The notes: generated from the sequence alone by a model not told the origin. A stretch of DNA of 64,000 nucleotides from Mycolicibacterium setense (GCF_000805385.1 NZ_JTJW01000005.1:806001-870000), one strand, 5' to 3'. Shown: positions 48,146 through 59,383, counted from the stretch's first letter. Program-made: numbers and translations.

Positions 48146-48874
48146 ATGTTCTCTGCGCAGCGTGAGTTTTCGGCATACGGCCCGTCGCACTTGGTCGTGT
48201 TGGCGGTGTTCGTGACGGCTGCCGCGCTGCTGGTCGTGATCGGCCGTCGGCAGACCGAGGCGCAGGCCCGCACCTTGGGCCGTGTCCTGGCGGTTCTGCT
48301 CATCGGGGCGTTCATCGTGGCGCTGGTCTACAAGTTGGTCGATCCCACGATCGACACGTCGGTACCGCTGCAACTGTGTGATCTCGCTGAACTGGCAGCC
48401 GCGTATGCCTTGTGGTCGCAACGGCATTGGGCCTTCGTCCTCACCTATTACTGGGGCCTGGTGCTCAGCTCGCAGGCATTGATCACGCCGGATATCGGAA
48501 CGCCGAAGGAGGGGGCTCCGGACTTTCCCCACCACCTCTTCGTCACGTTCTTCACGCTTCACGTGCTCGTCGTGCTGGCCGCCGTCTATCTCACGTGGGG
48601 TAGAGGTATGCGACCGCGGTGGCGCGACTACGCCTTCGCGGTGATCGCAACCCTGGTCTGGGCGGCAGCCACGTTCACCTTCAACGTGGTCACCGGAACC
48701 AATTACGGCTATCTCAACCGGAAGCCTCCCACCGCGTCCCTGCTGGATCTATTGGGCCCGTGGCCGGTGTATCTGGCGGCGGAGGTGGCGATCGTGCTGA
48801 TGGTGTGGGCACTGATGACCTGGCCGTGGGAACGGGCACGGCACCGACTGACGGCCGGCGCCCCGCAACTGTGA
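48146..48874 (+). CDS. YwaF-like (TIGR02206-type) integral membrane protein
   Basis: 242 residues from the ATG at 48146, 9 bases after a GGGGAG box; a TTG at 48137 abuts that box and is unlikely. Six to seven membrane helices. The pattern LQLCDLAELAAAYAL, YYWGLVLSSQALITPD, PHHLFVTFFTLHVLVVLAAVY with paired histidines, and GTNYGYLNRKP is characteristic of the TIGR02206 family. Function is unknown in this family. It is divergent from the histidine kinase (139 bp). Confidence 0.82.
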   Translation: MFSAQREFSAYGPSHLVVLAVFVTAAALLVVIGRRQTEAQARTLGRVLAVLLIGAFIVALVYKLVDPTIDTSVPLQLCDLAELAAAYALWSQRHWAFVLTYYWGLVLSSQALITPDIGTPKEGAPDFPHHLFVTFFTLHVLVVLAAVYLTWGRGMRPRWRDYAFAVIATLVWAAATFTFNVVTGTNYGYLNRKPPTASLLDLLGPWPVYLAAEVAIVLMVWALMTWPWERARHRLTAGAPQL

Positions 48875-48905
48875 AATAGCTGTCCGTCGACGTGCGAAGT
48901 GATTA

Positions 48906-48938
48906 TTGACACGAACACTTTGACGGGCTAGGTATATT
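48906..48938 (+). promoter_or_regulatory. AT-rich candidate mmpL promoter
   Basis: TTGACA at 48906-48911 is a consensus -35 box; TATATT at 48933-48938 is a good -10 box, but the spacing of 21 bases is long. A second TTGACG at 48920 is too near the -10. The region is clearly more AT-rich than its surroundings, 112 bases before the mmpL start. Confidence 0.35.
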
Positions 48939-49050
48939 ACGCGCGTTCGCGAATGTGTATCGCTTGCGACCTGTCCCACCGGGCGACAGTGGCCTGATCG
49001 AAGGGGCGGGTTGTGCAGACCAAGGCATCACCTATACGCGCGGGCGTTCG

Positions 49051-51891
49051 ATGAGCAGTCACGGCGCCGGCACGCAGAACGGATCGGGCATCGCCCGGTT
49101 CATTCGCCGGCTGGCCCTGCCCATAGTGCTCGGCTGGGTGGCCCTGACCATCCTGACCAACACTCTCGTCCCACCGCTTGAGAAGGTCGGCGAGGAGAAC
49201 ACCGTCGGGCTGAGCGCGAAAGACGCGCCGGCGATGATCGCCATGCGCAAGATCGGCAGCGACTTCCAAGAGTTCGACTCCGACAGCACGGCGATGGTGG
49301 TGCTGGAGGGCGAAGCCCCACTGGGCGACGACGCGCACCACTATTACGACGGCATCGTCGACCAGCTCGAAGCGGACACCGCCCACGTGCAGCACGTGGC
49401 CGACTTCTGGGGCGATCCGCTGACGGCCTCGGGCGCACAGAGCAACGACGGCAAGTCCGCCTATGTCCAGGTGTACCTGCGGGGCAATCAGGGCGAAACG
49501 CTGGCCAACGATTCGGTGGCCGCGGTACGTGACATCGTCGGGCAGTCGTCACCTCCGGCCGGCATCAAGGTGTACGTGACCGGCGGGGCTCCGCTCGTTT
49601 CCGATCAGCACCATGCCGGCGACAAGAGCGTCGCCCGGGTCACCGCCATCACGCTCGTGGTGATCGCGGTGATGCTGCTGATCGTCTACCGGTCGGTGGC
49701 CACCATGATCCTGGTGCTGCTCATGGTGTTCATGGAGCTCGGCGCGGCGCGCGGCATCGTGGCGTTCCTGGCCCACACCGGGGTGATCGGCCTGTCCACC
49801 TTCGCGGTCAACCTCCTGACGTTGATGGTCATCGCGGCGGGAACCGACTATGCGATCTTCGCGATCGGCCGCTATCAAGAAGCGCGCGGCGCAGGCGAAG
49901 ACCGGGAAACCGCGTACTACACGATGTTCCGTGGCACCTCGCATGTGGTGCTCGGTTCGGGTATGACGATCGCCGGCGCGATGCTGTGTCTGAGTTTCAC
50001 CCGCCTGCCCTATTTCCAGACCATGGGTGTGCCGTGCGCGGTGGGCACGTTCGTCGCGGTGATCGCCGCGTTGACGATGGGCCCGGCGGTCATCGTGATC
50101 GGCAGCCGGTTCGGCCGTTTCGAGCCCAAGCGCAGCATCCGGTCGCGGGGGTGGCGTCGCGTCGGCATCACGGTGGTGCGGTGGCCCGGCCCGATCCTGG
50201 CCGCGACGTTGGGGCTGGCGCTCGTCGGCCTGCTCACGTTGCCGGGCTACAAGACCAATTACGACGCCCGGAAATACCTGCCGTCCGATCTGCCGGCCAA
50301 TCTCGGATACGCCGCTGCCGAACGGCATTTCAGCGCCGCCCGGATGAACCCCGAACTACTGATGATCGAGGCCGACCACGATCTGCGGAACCCCGCCGAC
50401 TTCCTGATCATCGACCGGATCGCAAAGGGTGTGGTCCGGGTGCCCGGAGTCTCCCGGGTGCAGGCCATCACCCGGCCGAACGGTCGCCCGATCGAGCACA
50501 CCAGCATCCCGTTCCTGCTCAGTCGGCAGGGCACCACCAACACGATGAACCGGAAGTACCAGCAGGACCGGATGGCCGACATGCTGGTCCAGGCCGACGA
50601 GATGCAGAAGTCCATCGACACTCTGGAGGAGACGGCGCGGCTGACTCAGGAGATGGCCGACACCACGCACTCGATGGTGACCAAGATGAAGGCGATGACG
50701 ATCGACATCGCCGAATTACGGGACAACATATCGGATTTCGACGACTGGCTGCGCCCCATCCGCAACTACTTCTACTGGGAGCCGCACTGCGCCGACATCC
50801 CGGTGTGCTGGTCGATCCGGTCGATCTTCGACACCCTTGACGGTGTCGACACCATGACCGACGACATTCAGAAGCTCCTGCCCGACATGGAGCGGCTCGA
50901 CACGTTGATGCCGCAGTTGGTCGCGCTGATGCCCCAGCAGATCGAGTCCATGAAGACCATGAAGACGATGATGCTGACGCAGCGCTCCACGCAGGCCGGC
51001 CAACAGGATCAGATGGCCGCCATGCAGGAGAATTCGACGGCGATGGGCAAGGCCTTCGACGAGGCCCGCAACGACGATACGTTCTATCTACCGCCGGAAG
51101 CCTTCGACAACAAGGACTTCAAGCGCGGCATGAAGAACTTCATCTCGCCCGACGGAAAGTCGGTGCGGTTCATCATCAGTCATGAGGGCGATCCCGCGAC
51201 GCCCGAGGGCGTCGACCATGTGGATCCCATCAAGTTGGCGGCCAAGGAAGCGCTCAAGGGCACGCCGCTGGAAGGTTCCAAGATCTACCTGGCGGGCACC
51301 GCGGCCACCTACAAGGACATGCGGGACGGTTCCTTCTACGACCTGCTGATTGCCGGAATCTCAGCGGTGTCACTGATTTTCATCATCATGCTGCTCATCA
51401 CGCGCAGTGTGGTGGCGGCAGCGGTGATCGTCGGTACGGTGCTGCTGTCCCTCGGTGCGTCGTTCGGATTGTCCGTGCTCGTCTGGCAACACCTGCTCGG
51501 TCTGGAATTGCACTGGATGGTGTTGGCGATGTCGGTGATCCTGCTGTTGGCCGTCGGTTCCGACTACAACCTGTTGTTGGTGTCGCGGTTCAAGGAAGAA
51601 CTCGCCGGTGGCCTGAAGACCGGCATCATCCGGGCGATGGCGGGAACGGGTTCGGTGGTGACCTCGGCGGGCCTGGTGTTCGCGTTCACCATGGCGTCGT
51701 TCGCGTTCAGCGATCTCAAGGTCATGGCACAGGTCGGCACCACCATCGCGCTCGGCCTGCTGTTCGACACCCTCATCGTGCGGTCCTTCATGACCCCTGC
51801 GATCGCGGCGCTGCTGGGGCGGTGGTTCTGGTGGCCGCAGGCCATCCAGTCGGCGGCGTCCAAGCGGCGGCTGGAAGCCGTGCGTAGCTGA
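49051..51891 (+). CDS. MmpL family RND transporter (MmpL4/5-like)
   Basis: 946 residues from the ATG at 49051; the frame is open for 32 codons upstream, but that part has no family similarity. Two RND halves with TM bundles; the Asp-Tyr proton-relay pairs are in [15 protein letters not shown] and [15 protein letters not shown]. The second periplasmic domain includes a long coiled coil ([15 protein letters not shown] onward to about residue 650) with a cysteine pair at its tip ([10 protein letters not shown]), the MmpL4/5 arrangement. Such proteins export siderophores or lipids with a small MmpS partner; no mmpS is adjacent. Confidence 0.92.
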   Translation: MSSHGAGTQNGSGIARFIRRLALPIVLGWVALTILTNTLVPPLEKVGEENTVGLSAKDAPAMIAMRKIGSDFQEFDSDSTAMVVLEGEAPLGDDAHHYYDGIVDQLEADTAHVQHVADFWGDPLTASGAQSNDGKSAYVQVYLRGNQGETLANDSVAAVRDIVGQSSPPAGIKVYVTGGAPLVSDQHHAGDKSVARVTAITLVVIAVMLLIVYRSVATMILVLLMVFMELGAARGIVAFLAHTGVIGLSTFAVNLLTLMVIAAGTDYAIFAIGRYQEARGAGEDRETAYYTMFRGTSHVVLGSGMTIAGAMLCLSFTRLPYFQTMGVPCAVGTFVAVIAALTMGPAVIVIGSRFGRFEPKRSIRSRGWRRVGITVVRWPGPILAATLGLALVGLLTLPGYKTNYDARKYLPSDLPANLGYAAAERHFSAARMNPELLMIEADHDLRNPADFLIIDRIAKGVVRVPGVSRVQAITRPNGRPIEHTSIPFLLSRQGTTNTMNRKYQQDRMADMLVQADEMQKSIDTLEETARLTQEMADTTHSMVTKMKAMTIDIAELRDNISDFDDWLRPIRNYFYWEPHCADIPVCWSIRSIFDTLDGVDTMTDDIQKLLPDMERLDTLMPQLVALMPQQIESMKTMKTMMLTQRSTQAGQQDQMAAMQENSTAMGKAFDEARNDDTFYLPPEAFDNKDFKRGMKNFISPDGKSVRFIISHEGDPATPEGVDHVDPIKLAAKEALKGTPLEGSKIYLAGTAATYKDMRDGSFYDLLIAGISAVSLIFIIMLLITRSVVAAAVIVGTVLLSLGASFGLSVLVWQHLLGLELHWMVLAMSVILLLAVGSDYNLLLVSRFKEELAGGLKTGIIRAMAGTGSVVTSAGLVFAFTMASFAFSDLKVMAQVGTTIALGLLFDTLIVRSFMTPAIAALLGRWFWWPQAIQSAASKRRLEAVRS

Positions 51892-51899
51892 CCGCCGAA

Positions 51900-51948
51900 C
51901 GAAACTGCCCACGTGCTCGCGAACAACGCTTGCACGTGGGCAGTTTCG
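51900..51948. terminator. bidirectional hairpin between mmpL and the mini-protein gene
   Basis: Perfect 17-base inverted arms (51900-51916 and 51932-51948) around a 15-base loop, between the convergent stops of mmpL (51891) and the 32-aa gene (51954). No strong T-run follows, so it may be a rho-independent terminator without U-tract, common in mycobacteria, or a stabilising 3' hairpin for both messages. Confidence 0.75.
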
Positions 51949-51953
51949 TCTGA

Positions 51954-52052
51954 CTACTTCTTGTTGCCGCCAGGCCGCGGCGGTGGCGGCGGCTTGGCCT
52001 TGGTGGTCGGCTCGAATTTGCCGCCCTTTTTCGGATCGAATGTTCCTGCCAT
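51954..52052 (-). CDS. 32-aa basic proline-rich mini-protein
   Basis: Thirty-two residues, MAGTFDPKKGGKFEPTTK followed by AKPPPPPRPGGNKK. An ATG start with a GAGAGG ribosome box 7 bases upstream, a TAG stop and a strong hairpin just past the stop support a real gene, though it is below usual annotation cut-offs. The sequence is Lys-, Pro- and Gly-rich and has no hydrophobic segment, so it should be a soluble cytoplasmic, probably disordered peptide; a nucleic-acid or ribosome contact is conceivable. Monocistronic. Confidence 0.65.
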   Translation of the reverse strand: MAGTFDPKKGGKFEPTTKAKPPPPPRPGGNKK

Positions 52053-52402
52053 GGTGATGCCTCTCGCTCGTTTCGATAGTTCCACCACTGCCCACCGTAA
52101 CCAGATTCGCTGGGTCCGGCACGCGAACCGCGGTCAACCTTTCAAAACAGCGCGCGCCCCAGGCTTGTGTCAACGGCTTTCGCGGCAGTTCAGCGCGGGT
52201 GGGCAACCGATGAGCGCAACGTTGCCGGGCCTGTCAGGTTCTCGCGTGACGGGGGGAAAAGCAACACGCCGGTCTGGTTGCGACACGGTCACGGGACGAT
52301 ACCTATCAGTGCATCAGTGGCCACATCGGCAACATTGATCACTAACGTCACATCAGCCAACTGTGACGTCATGTCGACGTCCCTGTATTGGGAAGGTGTG
52401 AC
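52053..52402. promoter_or_regulatory. 350-bp intergenic region with inverted repeat ACGTCACA/TGTGACGT
   Basis: Divergent promoter region between the mini-protein and the DUF4185-like gene. It holds a perfect 8-base inverted repeat (52345-52352 and 52362-52369) with a 9-base spacer, 34 bases ahead of the DUF4185-like start. The half-sites resemble CRP-type TGTGA/TCACA boxes but in the opposite order, so a CRP site is doubtful. Nothing else gene-like is visible. Confidence 0.5.
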
Positions 52403-53836
52403 ATGTCGCGACGTCCTCGACCTACTTCGACGATGGCAGCGGCGGCCGCAATCGGACTCGTCGTCGCCGTCGGCGTGGCGCCGTCGGCATCGGCTGAACC
52501 CTGCGAAGGCGCTGCCGCGGCCGCGCAACCTCTCGCGCATCAGGCCTTTCAGATCCCCAAACCCTCGAGGCTGGCGCCCCTCAACCGCCCCATCGGGCAC
52601 ATGCCGGTGGGCGCGAATGACCGGGCGCCGCTGCCCAAACTCGGCCAGTTGCCGCTGGCCATCCTCAAGGCGCTGATCCCGAACACCGGGCAGGTCAGGC
52701 AAAAAGCGGCAGTGGTACCCGCACCCAATCCCGGTGGTGCCCAACCTGTCCCGAATGTGGCACAGCCGGCTCCGGAGCCGGCAGCGGCCGCCCCGGCCCC
52801 CGCAGCGCAACCGGCGCCGGGGGCACCGCCGGGCACGTCGATCGTGGGATGGGTGACCGGCCCGGACAGCCCCAACCAGACCATCAAGCGCTTCGCCATC
52901 ACCGGGACCGACCTCGGGATCATGTGGGACAACGGAGACCCGGTGAACCGCCAGGTGCTGATGGCCTTCGGCGACACCAACGGATATTGCGGTATTCCCG
53001 GCAAGCAGTGGCGGTACAACGCGTTGTTCCGCAGCACGGACGGTGCGCTCTCGAACACGGTCGCCGTGCCCGACGGTGTGGTCAACAACAAGTATTCGGG
53101 TTCGCCGGTGTGGCGGCAGGGCATCTCCAAGCAGATCGTCAACAGCATCGGCCGGGCGCCGGAGGAGACCGGGATCATCCCGACAGCGGGAATCGCGGTC
53201 GGTCGCAACCAGTATCTGAACTTCATGTCGATCCGGAACTGGGACAGTCCGGGGGCGTGGTCGACCAACTTCTCGGCGATCGCGATGTCGCCGGACAACG
53301 GCGAGAACTGGGGCGTCTACCCGGGCACCATCCGTCCGCCCGGCGGCGGCAACGAGAACTTCCAGATGGGCGCATTCCTCAAACCCGGCCCGGGTGATCC
53401 GTACATCTACACGTTCGGTACGCCGAACGGACGCGGCGGCTCGGCGTATCTGGCACGGGTGGCTCCGGGACTCATCCCGGACCTGACGAAATACGAATAC
53501 TGGAATGCCGACAACAACGCCTGGGTGCCGGCCAATCCGGCCGCCGCGACCCCGGTGATCCCGGGTCCGGTGAGCGAGATGTCGGCGCAGTACAACACGT
53601 ATCTCAAGCAGTATCTGGTGCTGTACGGCAACGGTGCCAACGATGTGGTGATGCGGACCGCGCCGGCGCCACAGGGGCCGTGGGGGCCCGAGCAGTTGAT
53701 CGCGCCCTCGTCGCAGATCCCCGGCGGCATCTACGCGCCGTATCTGCATCCGTGGTCGACGGGCAAGGAGCTGTATTACAACCTGTCGTTGTGGTCGGCC
53801 TACAACGTCATGTTGATGAAGACCGTGCTGCCCTGA
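52403..53836 (+). CDS. exported DUF4185-like protein
   Basis: 477 residues from the ATG at 52403 behind GGAAGGTG. Signal peptide (RRPRPTSTMAAAAA then a hydrophobic core, cleavage near ASAEP). A Pro/Ala-rich linker (about residues 105-150) is followed by a beta-propeller-like domain: FAITGTDLGIMWDNG, LMAFGDTNGYCG, repeated SPDNGENWGVYPGTIRPPGG and YLARVAPGLIPDLTKYEYW strands, matching mycobacterial DUF4185 proteins. The fold resembles glycoside-binding propellers. Function unknown; it probably acts on or binds cell-envelope sugars. The 3' end overlaps the convergent TetR gene by 29 bases. Confidence 0.82.
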   Translation: MSRRPRPTSTMAAAAAIGLVVAVGVAPSASAEPCEGAAAAAQPLAHQAFQIPKPSRLAPLNRPIGHMPVGANDRAPLPKLGQLPLAILKALIPNTGQVRQKAAVVPAPNPGGAQPVPNVAQPAPEPAAAAPAPAAQPAPGAPPGTSIVGWVTGPDSPNQTIKRFAITGTDLGIMWDNGDPVNRQVLMAFGDTNGYCGIPGKQWRYNALFRSTDGALSNTVAVPDGVVNNKYSGSPVWRQGISKQIVNSIGRAPEETGIIPTAGIAVGRNQYLNFMSIRNWDSPGAWSTNFSAIAMSPDNGENWGVYPGTIRPPGGGNENFQMGAFLKPGPGDPYIYTFGTPNGRGGSAYLARVAPGLIPDLTKYEYWNADNNAWVPANPAAATPVIPGPVSEMSAQYNTYLKQYLVLYGNGANDVVMRTAPAPQGPWGPEQLIAPSSQIPGGIYAPYLHPWSTGKELYYNLSLWSAYNVMLMKTVLP

Positions 53837-54461
53837 CCCGACCGTTGACCTGTGCCAGCGGAGCCAGCATCGCGTCGAGGCCGTACTCGAACACCGCGTC
53901 GTAGTCGGTGGGTGACTGCAGGGCCGCGACGAGCGCCTGATCGGGCCAGTCGGCGGTCCACAGCGACGGGTCCTCCTCCTGGTGTTGAGGACCGCGCACA
54001 GCCGAGAACAGCATCACCGCAGAGGCCGTCACGTGTACCTGTACGGCTCGTAACACCAGTGCGGCGTGCGTGCCGGTGATCCCCGCCCCGGCGAGTTCGG
54101 CGGCCAGCTTCTGCTGGACCGGCAGGAACAACATCGGCGTGCGGTCCCGCTCATGGGCGATCGCCAGGAGGTGCTGGCGGCGGATCAGCAGACTGCGCTG
54201 GTTACGCGCAAGCGAGGCAATCCGGTCCACGGGGGTGTCGCCCTCCATCGGCAGGCCGGCCATCTCGGTCAGCAGGCGGTCGACCAAGCTGTCGAAGAGT
54301 GCGTCGCGGCCGCCGATGTGCCAGTAGATCGACGTGACGGCCACGCCGATGCGCTCGGCGAGCATCCGCATCGAGAACGCTTCCACCCCATCGGATTCGA
54401 TGAGGTCGGCCGCCGCGTCGAGGATGACGTCGGCGTTGACCGTCTTGGGTTTGGGCGTCAT
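53808..54461 (-). CDS. TetR family transcriptional regulator
   Basis: 217 residues, ATG start overlapping the Rieske gene stop by 4 bases (ATGA), so the two are translated together. Helix-turn-helix at AFSMRMLAERIGVAVTSIYWHIGGRDALFD (in two helices, residues about 28-57), of the TetR branch with a TetR_C-type effector domain. It is the natural candidate for the inverted repeat at 55841-55855 in the divergent promoter of its own operon, and so probably represses both the oxygenase and the amidohydrolase. Confidence 0.9.
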   Translation of the reverse strand: MTPKPKTVNADVILDAAADLIESDGVEAFSMRMLAERIGVAVTSIYWHIGGRDALFDSLVDRLLTEMAGLPMEGDTPVDRIASLARNQRSLLIRRQHLLAIAHERDRTPMLFLPVQQKLAAELAGAGITGTHAALVLRAVQVHVTASAVMLFSAVRGPQHQEEDPSLWTADWPDQALVAALQSPTDYDAVFEYGLDAMLAPLAQVNGRVRAARSSST

Positions 54462-55795
54462 CCGCCGACTTCTGCTGCGGACATTCGCTCGGATTCGGGG
54501 AGATCGAGATAGCGCTCAAGGTTGCGGTGCATGTTGATGATTCTGCGCTCCTCGGCGGACAGGGTCAGGTGGGTGATCGCCGGCTGATGCAATCCACGCT
54601 GCAGTCCGGACAGCACGGCGAGGTCCTGGCTCATCACCACGCCCGGGTGGGCCTCGTCGGCAGCCAACCGAACGTCGGTCGGCCTGACGCGGGGGGCGTG
54701 CGGCGGCATGCGGGTCATCAGTGTCATCACGAGCTGTCCCCGGTCGGGATCGGGCCCGGGCAACGACGTCATCACGGTCAGATGGTCGGCGCTGGCCAGC
54801 AGGGTCAGGTTGGGGAAGATGTTGTACTGGTGCAGGCACATCACCTGGTCGGTGTCGGCCCAGCCGATGTCCACCCCGCGTCCGGCCGCGAATTCCTTGA
54901 TCTGCGTGGCGATCACGTCGGCGACGGTCTGGCCGGGAGACTGCCGGTCACGGGGGAACGGTGTGCCTTCGGCGACGCCCATCAGCGGACCTTGCGTGCA
55001 CACGTAGGCGTCCCACACCTCTTCGTCGCTCAGCGCGTCGGCCAGTCGGGGGCTCGGAACTCCGTATAGGGATTCGGATTTGCCTGTGTGGCCCCAGATC
55101 GTCTGCGGTGCGTACACATCGTCCATGCACCGGTGCAGTTCGGGGTGCAGGGTCTGGACGTGATAGGTCTCGCTGTACCCGTCGGCGATGGTCTTCCAGT
55201 TGGCATCGACGTCGATGGTCATCGTTGCGTAGCAACGGAAGTCGCCTAGTCCACACCAGGCGATGTCGCCGGGGACGGCCTCCAGGTAGTCTGCCAGCGG
55301 CATGGCGGACATGTCGAGGTTGACGAAGACCAGACGCTCCCAGGTGTCGACCCGCACCGGTGCCAGCGGGAATTCGGACATGTGCACGGATCCGAATCCT
55401 TTGCGGTTCGGGATCCGCTTGAGTGCTCCGGCCAGGTCCCAGGTCCAGCCGTGGTAACCGCATTTCAGTTCCCGCAGTGACGACCCGGCGCCGGTGCACA
55501 GGGCGTTGCCGCGATGGCGGCAGGCGTTCTGGAAGGCGCGCAACGCGCCGTCGTCGTCCCGGACGATCAGCACCGAGTATGGGCCGCAACGGTATTCGAA
55601 GTAGTCGCCCGCCTCGGCCACGTGGTCCACCGTGCACGCCGCCTGCCACACGCGTGGCCACATGCGTTCCACTTCCAGTCGGGCGAATGCCGGTGAGTAG
55701 TACCGATCGGCCGGCACCAGGGTGGGGCGCTGTGGTGGATCGCCGATCGCGTCGGTCCGTCTCGGGCTGTCGTTACGGGTGGAGCTCAGGGACAT
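54458..55795 (-). CDS. Rieske-type aromatic ring-hydroxylating oxygenase, alpha subunit
   Basis: 445 residues from the ATG at 55795 (a TTG lies directly before it). Rieske [2Fe-2S] ligands C92, H94, C112 and H115 in CRHRGNALC and CGYHGW; mononuclear iron histidines H212 and H217 with E209 in DGYSETYHVQTLHPELH as relay. These form a complete oxygenase alpha subunit. No beta subunit, ferredoxin or reductase lies nearby, so it is probably a homotrimeric type served by general partners. It precedes a TetR gene and is divergent from an amidohydrolase. Confidence 0.9.
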   Translation of the reverse strand: MSLSSTRNDSPRRTDAIGDPPQRPTLVPADRYYSPAFARLEVERMWPRVWQAACTVDHVAEAGDYFEYRCGPYSVLIVRDDDGALRAFQNACRHRGNALCTGAGSSLRELKCGYHGWTWDLAGALKRIPNRKGFGSVHMSEFPLAPVRVDTWERLVFVNLDMSAMPLADYLEAVPGDIAWCGLGDFRCYATMTIDVDANWKTIADGYSETYHVQTLHPELHRCMDDVYAPQTIWGHTGKSESLYGVPSPRLADALSDEEVWDAYVCTQGPLMGVAEGTPFPRDRQSPGQTVADVIATQIKEFAAGRGVDIGWADTDQVMCLHQYNIFPNLTLLASADHLTVMTSLPGPDPDRGQLVMTLMTRMPPHAPRVRPTDVRLAADEAHPGVVMSQDLAVLSGLQRGLHQPAITHLTLSAEERRIINMHRNLERYLDLPESERMSAAEVGG

Positions 55796-55840
55796 CAAAT
55801 TCCTCCCGGTGCGAAGATCGAAAACTCGGCACGGCGGTTC

Positions 55841-55855
55841 TGTAACGGTGTTACA
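55841..55855. promoter_or_regulatory. TetR-type operator TGTAAC-GGT-GTTACA
   Basis: Perfect 6-base inverted repeat with a 3-base centre, 46 bases from the Rieske start and 42 bases from the amidohydrolase start. Location and symmetry fit control of both divergent genes by the TetR protein encoded behind the Rieske gene. Confidence 0.75.
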
Positions 55856-55896
55856 TTGCCACCGTAGCGGCCTGAACGCCTCAAGGGAGCAGAAAC

Positions 55897-57657
<1,761 letters not shown>

Positions 57658-57675
57658 CCGGCAGAATCTTTCGTC

Positions 57676-58689
57676 ATGGCGGATTTCCGTTACGATCCGC
57701 GTCACCGTCCGGCGCAACCTCAGGCGCCGGGCGCTGACGCGTTCACCGTTCACACTGCCGTTGTCGCCGAAGGCGTTTCGCTGGCGTTCGTCCGGGAAGG
57801 CATCGGCGGCGTGCCGCTGCTGCTGGTGCACGGCTATCCCGAGACCAAGCGGATCTGGTGGCGCAACATCGAGGCTCTGGCCGCAGCCGGTTTCGAGGTC
57901 ATCGCCCCGGACCTGCGCGGTATGGGCGACAGCGCGATTCCGTCCGGTGATCAGCACGACATCGTCACGTACTCGCGCGACCTGTACGCGTTGGTGCATG
58001 ACCGGCTGGGGCACGAGTCCTGCCTGATCGCCGCGAGTGATGTCGGTGCGGTCGTGAGCACCGATCTGATCCACCGGTTTCCCGGATTCGTCACGCGGTT
58101 CTGTGTTTTCAACACGGTGCCGCCCATGGCCGTCGACTATTCGGGAATCGGTTCGCAGCACCCGGCGTCGGTGGGCGGTGCGGCCGATCCCACCGGCGAT
58201 TACCGGTGGATGCAGGGCGCGTTCCCCGATGAACTCGCAGCGATGCTGCCTACACCCGAGGCGCGCAGGCAGTGGGTGGCGGCGATGTACACCAATCGGT
58301 TGTGGGGCTCGGCGTATGCGTTCACGCAGTCCGACGTGGATTTCATGACCGAGCCGTTCACCGACGAGGCGCGACTACGTGCCGGCTGGGCGTCCTACCA
58401 ACTCGCCTATGGTCGCGCCATGTCCGACATCCCACTGATGGATGCGGTCGAGGTACCCACGTTGGTGCTGTACGGTCCCGACGATCATGTGGTCGGTGAG
58501 GATTTCGTCCCACGCTGCGAGCGGGCGTTTCTCAATCGGATTGGGCCGCTCGTGGTTCCGGGCGCCGGTCACTTCCTGCAGTGGGAGCGTGCCGACATCT
58601 TCAACCGGCTGCTGCCCGCGGTGTTCGGTGACGTCATCGCGAATCATCGGTCGGCTGCGCCAGAATCGCCCCGCCCAGCCAGCGTCTGA
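57676..58689 (+). CDS. alpha/beta hydrolase (epoxide hydrolase/haloalkane dehalogenase-like)
   Basis: 337 residues, ATG start. Oxyanion motif VHGYPETKRIWW at residues 51-62, PDLRGMGDS, then the nucleophile position ASDVGA with D122 in place of serine, as in epoxide hydrolases and dehalogenases. The catalytic histidine is probably in GAGHFLQWE. An epoxide hydrolase step after the Rieske oxygenase would make sense, but this is inference. The 3' end overlaps the convergent TetR gene by 56 bases. Confidence 0.85.
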   Translation: MADFRYDPRHRPAQPQAPGADAFTVHTAVVAEGVSLAFVREGIGGVPLLLVHGYPETKRIWWRNIEALAAAGFEVIAPDLRGMGDSAIPSGDQHDIVTYSRDLYALVHDRLGHESCLIAASDVGAVVSTDLIHRFPGFVTRFCVFNTVPPMAVDYSGIGSQHPASVGGAADPTGDYRWMQGAFPDELAAMLPTPEARRQWVAAMYTNRLWGSAYAFTQSDVDFMTEPFTDEARLRAGWASYQLAYGRAMSDIPLMDAVEVPTLVLYGPDDHVVGEDFVPRCERAFLNRIGPLVVPGAGHFLQWERADIFNRLLPAVFGDVIANHRSAAPESPRPASV

Positions 58690-59251
58690 CGAAGCGCCGC
58701 AATTCCTCGGGGCTGCGGGAGGGCTCGTTCGGAGCGACGAAGAACGAGAGCATCGTGCGCAACGTGAACTCGACCAGGTCTCGCAGGGATGATTCGTCGT
58801 ACCCGTACTTCTCCCAGTCGACGTCGAATCGCGTGATCATCCGCATACCGAAAGCTTGGCCTTCATCGGAGGCGACGTTGACCGAACTGGCTGCGGCCTG
58901 CGGCCCGGACAGCATGATGCGCAGGTGCGGTGTGCGGGCGACTTCCTCCAGGGTGAACATGACGCCTTCGGTCATCGCCTCGGCGGGATCGGTGATGCCA
59001 CGCACACTCTCGGCGAGCCGATCGAGAAATCCGTCGACCGTGGCGATGGCCGCCGCATGCATCAGGGATTCGGCGGTGGGGAAGTAGCGGTAGACGGTCT
59101 GGCGGATGACGCCGAGCGATGCCGCGACGTCGGCGATGCTGATGCTGGTGCCGGTATCGGCGATCAGCTGCACCGCGGCGGCCACGATGCGCTCGGAGGC
59201 TTCCTCGTCGCTGCTGGGCGGCCGCCCGTCCCACCCGCGCCTACGCGCCAT
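58634..59251 (-). CDS. TetR family transcriptional regulator
   Basis: 205 residues from the ATG at 59251. Helix-turn-helix region SISIADVAASLGVIRQTVYRYF (two helices, about residues 36-57), followed by a ligand-binding domain. It is divergent from the PF10118-like gene, and the inverted repeat at 59327-59358 lies between them. It likely regulates that gene and itself. Confidence 0.9.
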   Translation of the reverse strand: MARRRGWDGRPPSSDEEASERIVAAAVQLIADTGTSISIADVAASLGVIRQTVYRYFPTAESLMHAAAIATVDGFLDRLAESVRGITDPAEAMTEGVMFTLEEVARTPHLRIMLSGPQAAASSVNVASDEGQAFGMRMITRFDVDWEKYGYDESSLRDLVEFTLRTMLSFFVAPNEPSRSPEELRRFVRRWLGGAILAQPTDDSR

Positions 59252-59326
59252 GGTCCGGACTCCTGGCCACCGACATTCATGCAGGATATCGCCACCCGCC
59301 GTTGACGGGCCGCATCCGCGTGTAGT

Positions 59327-59358
59327 AATCATACAACTAAGACGTACTTTGTATGATT
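59327..59358. promoter_or_regulatory. inverted repeat AATCATACAA / TTGTATGATT
   Basis: Perfect 10-base arms (59327-59336, 59349-59358) with a 12-base spacer, AT-rich, in the divergent promoter between the TetR gene and the PF10118-like gene and about 26 bases from the latter's ATG. Probably the operator of the TetR protein, possibly bound by two dimers given the long spacer. Confidence 0.8.
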
Positions 59359-59383
59359 GCTCGGACAAGCGAGGTGGCAGGCG

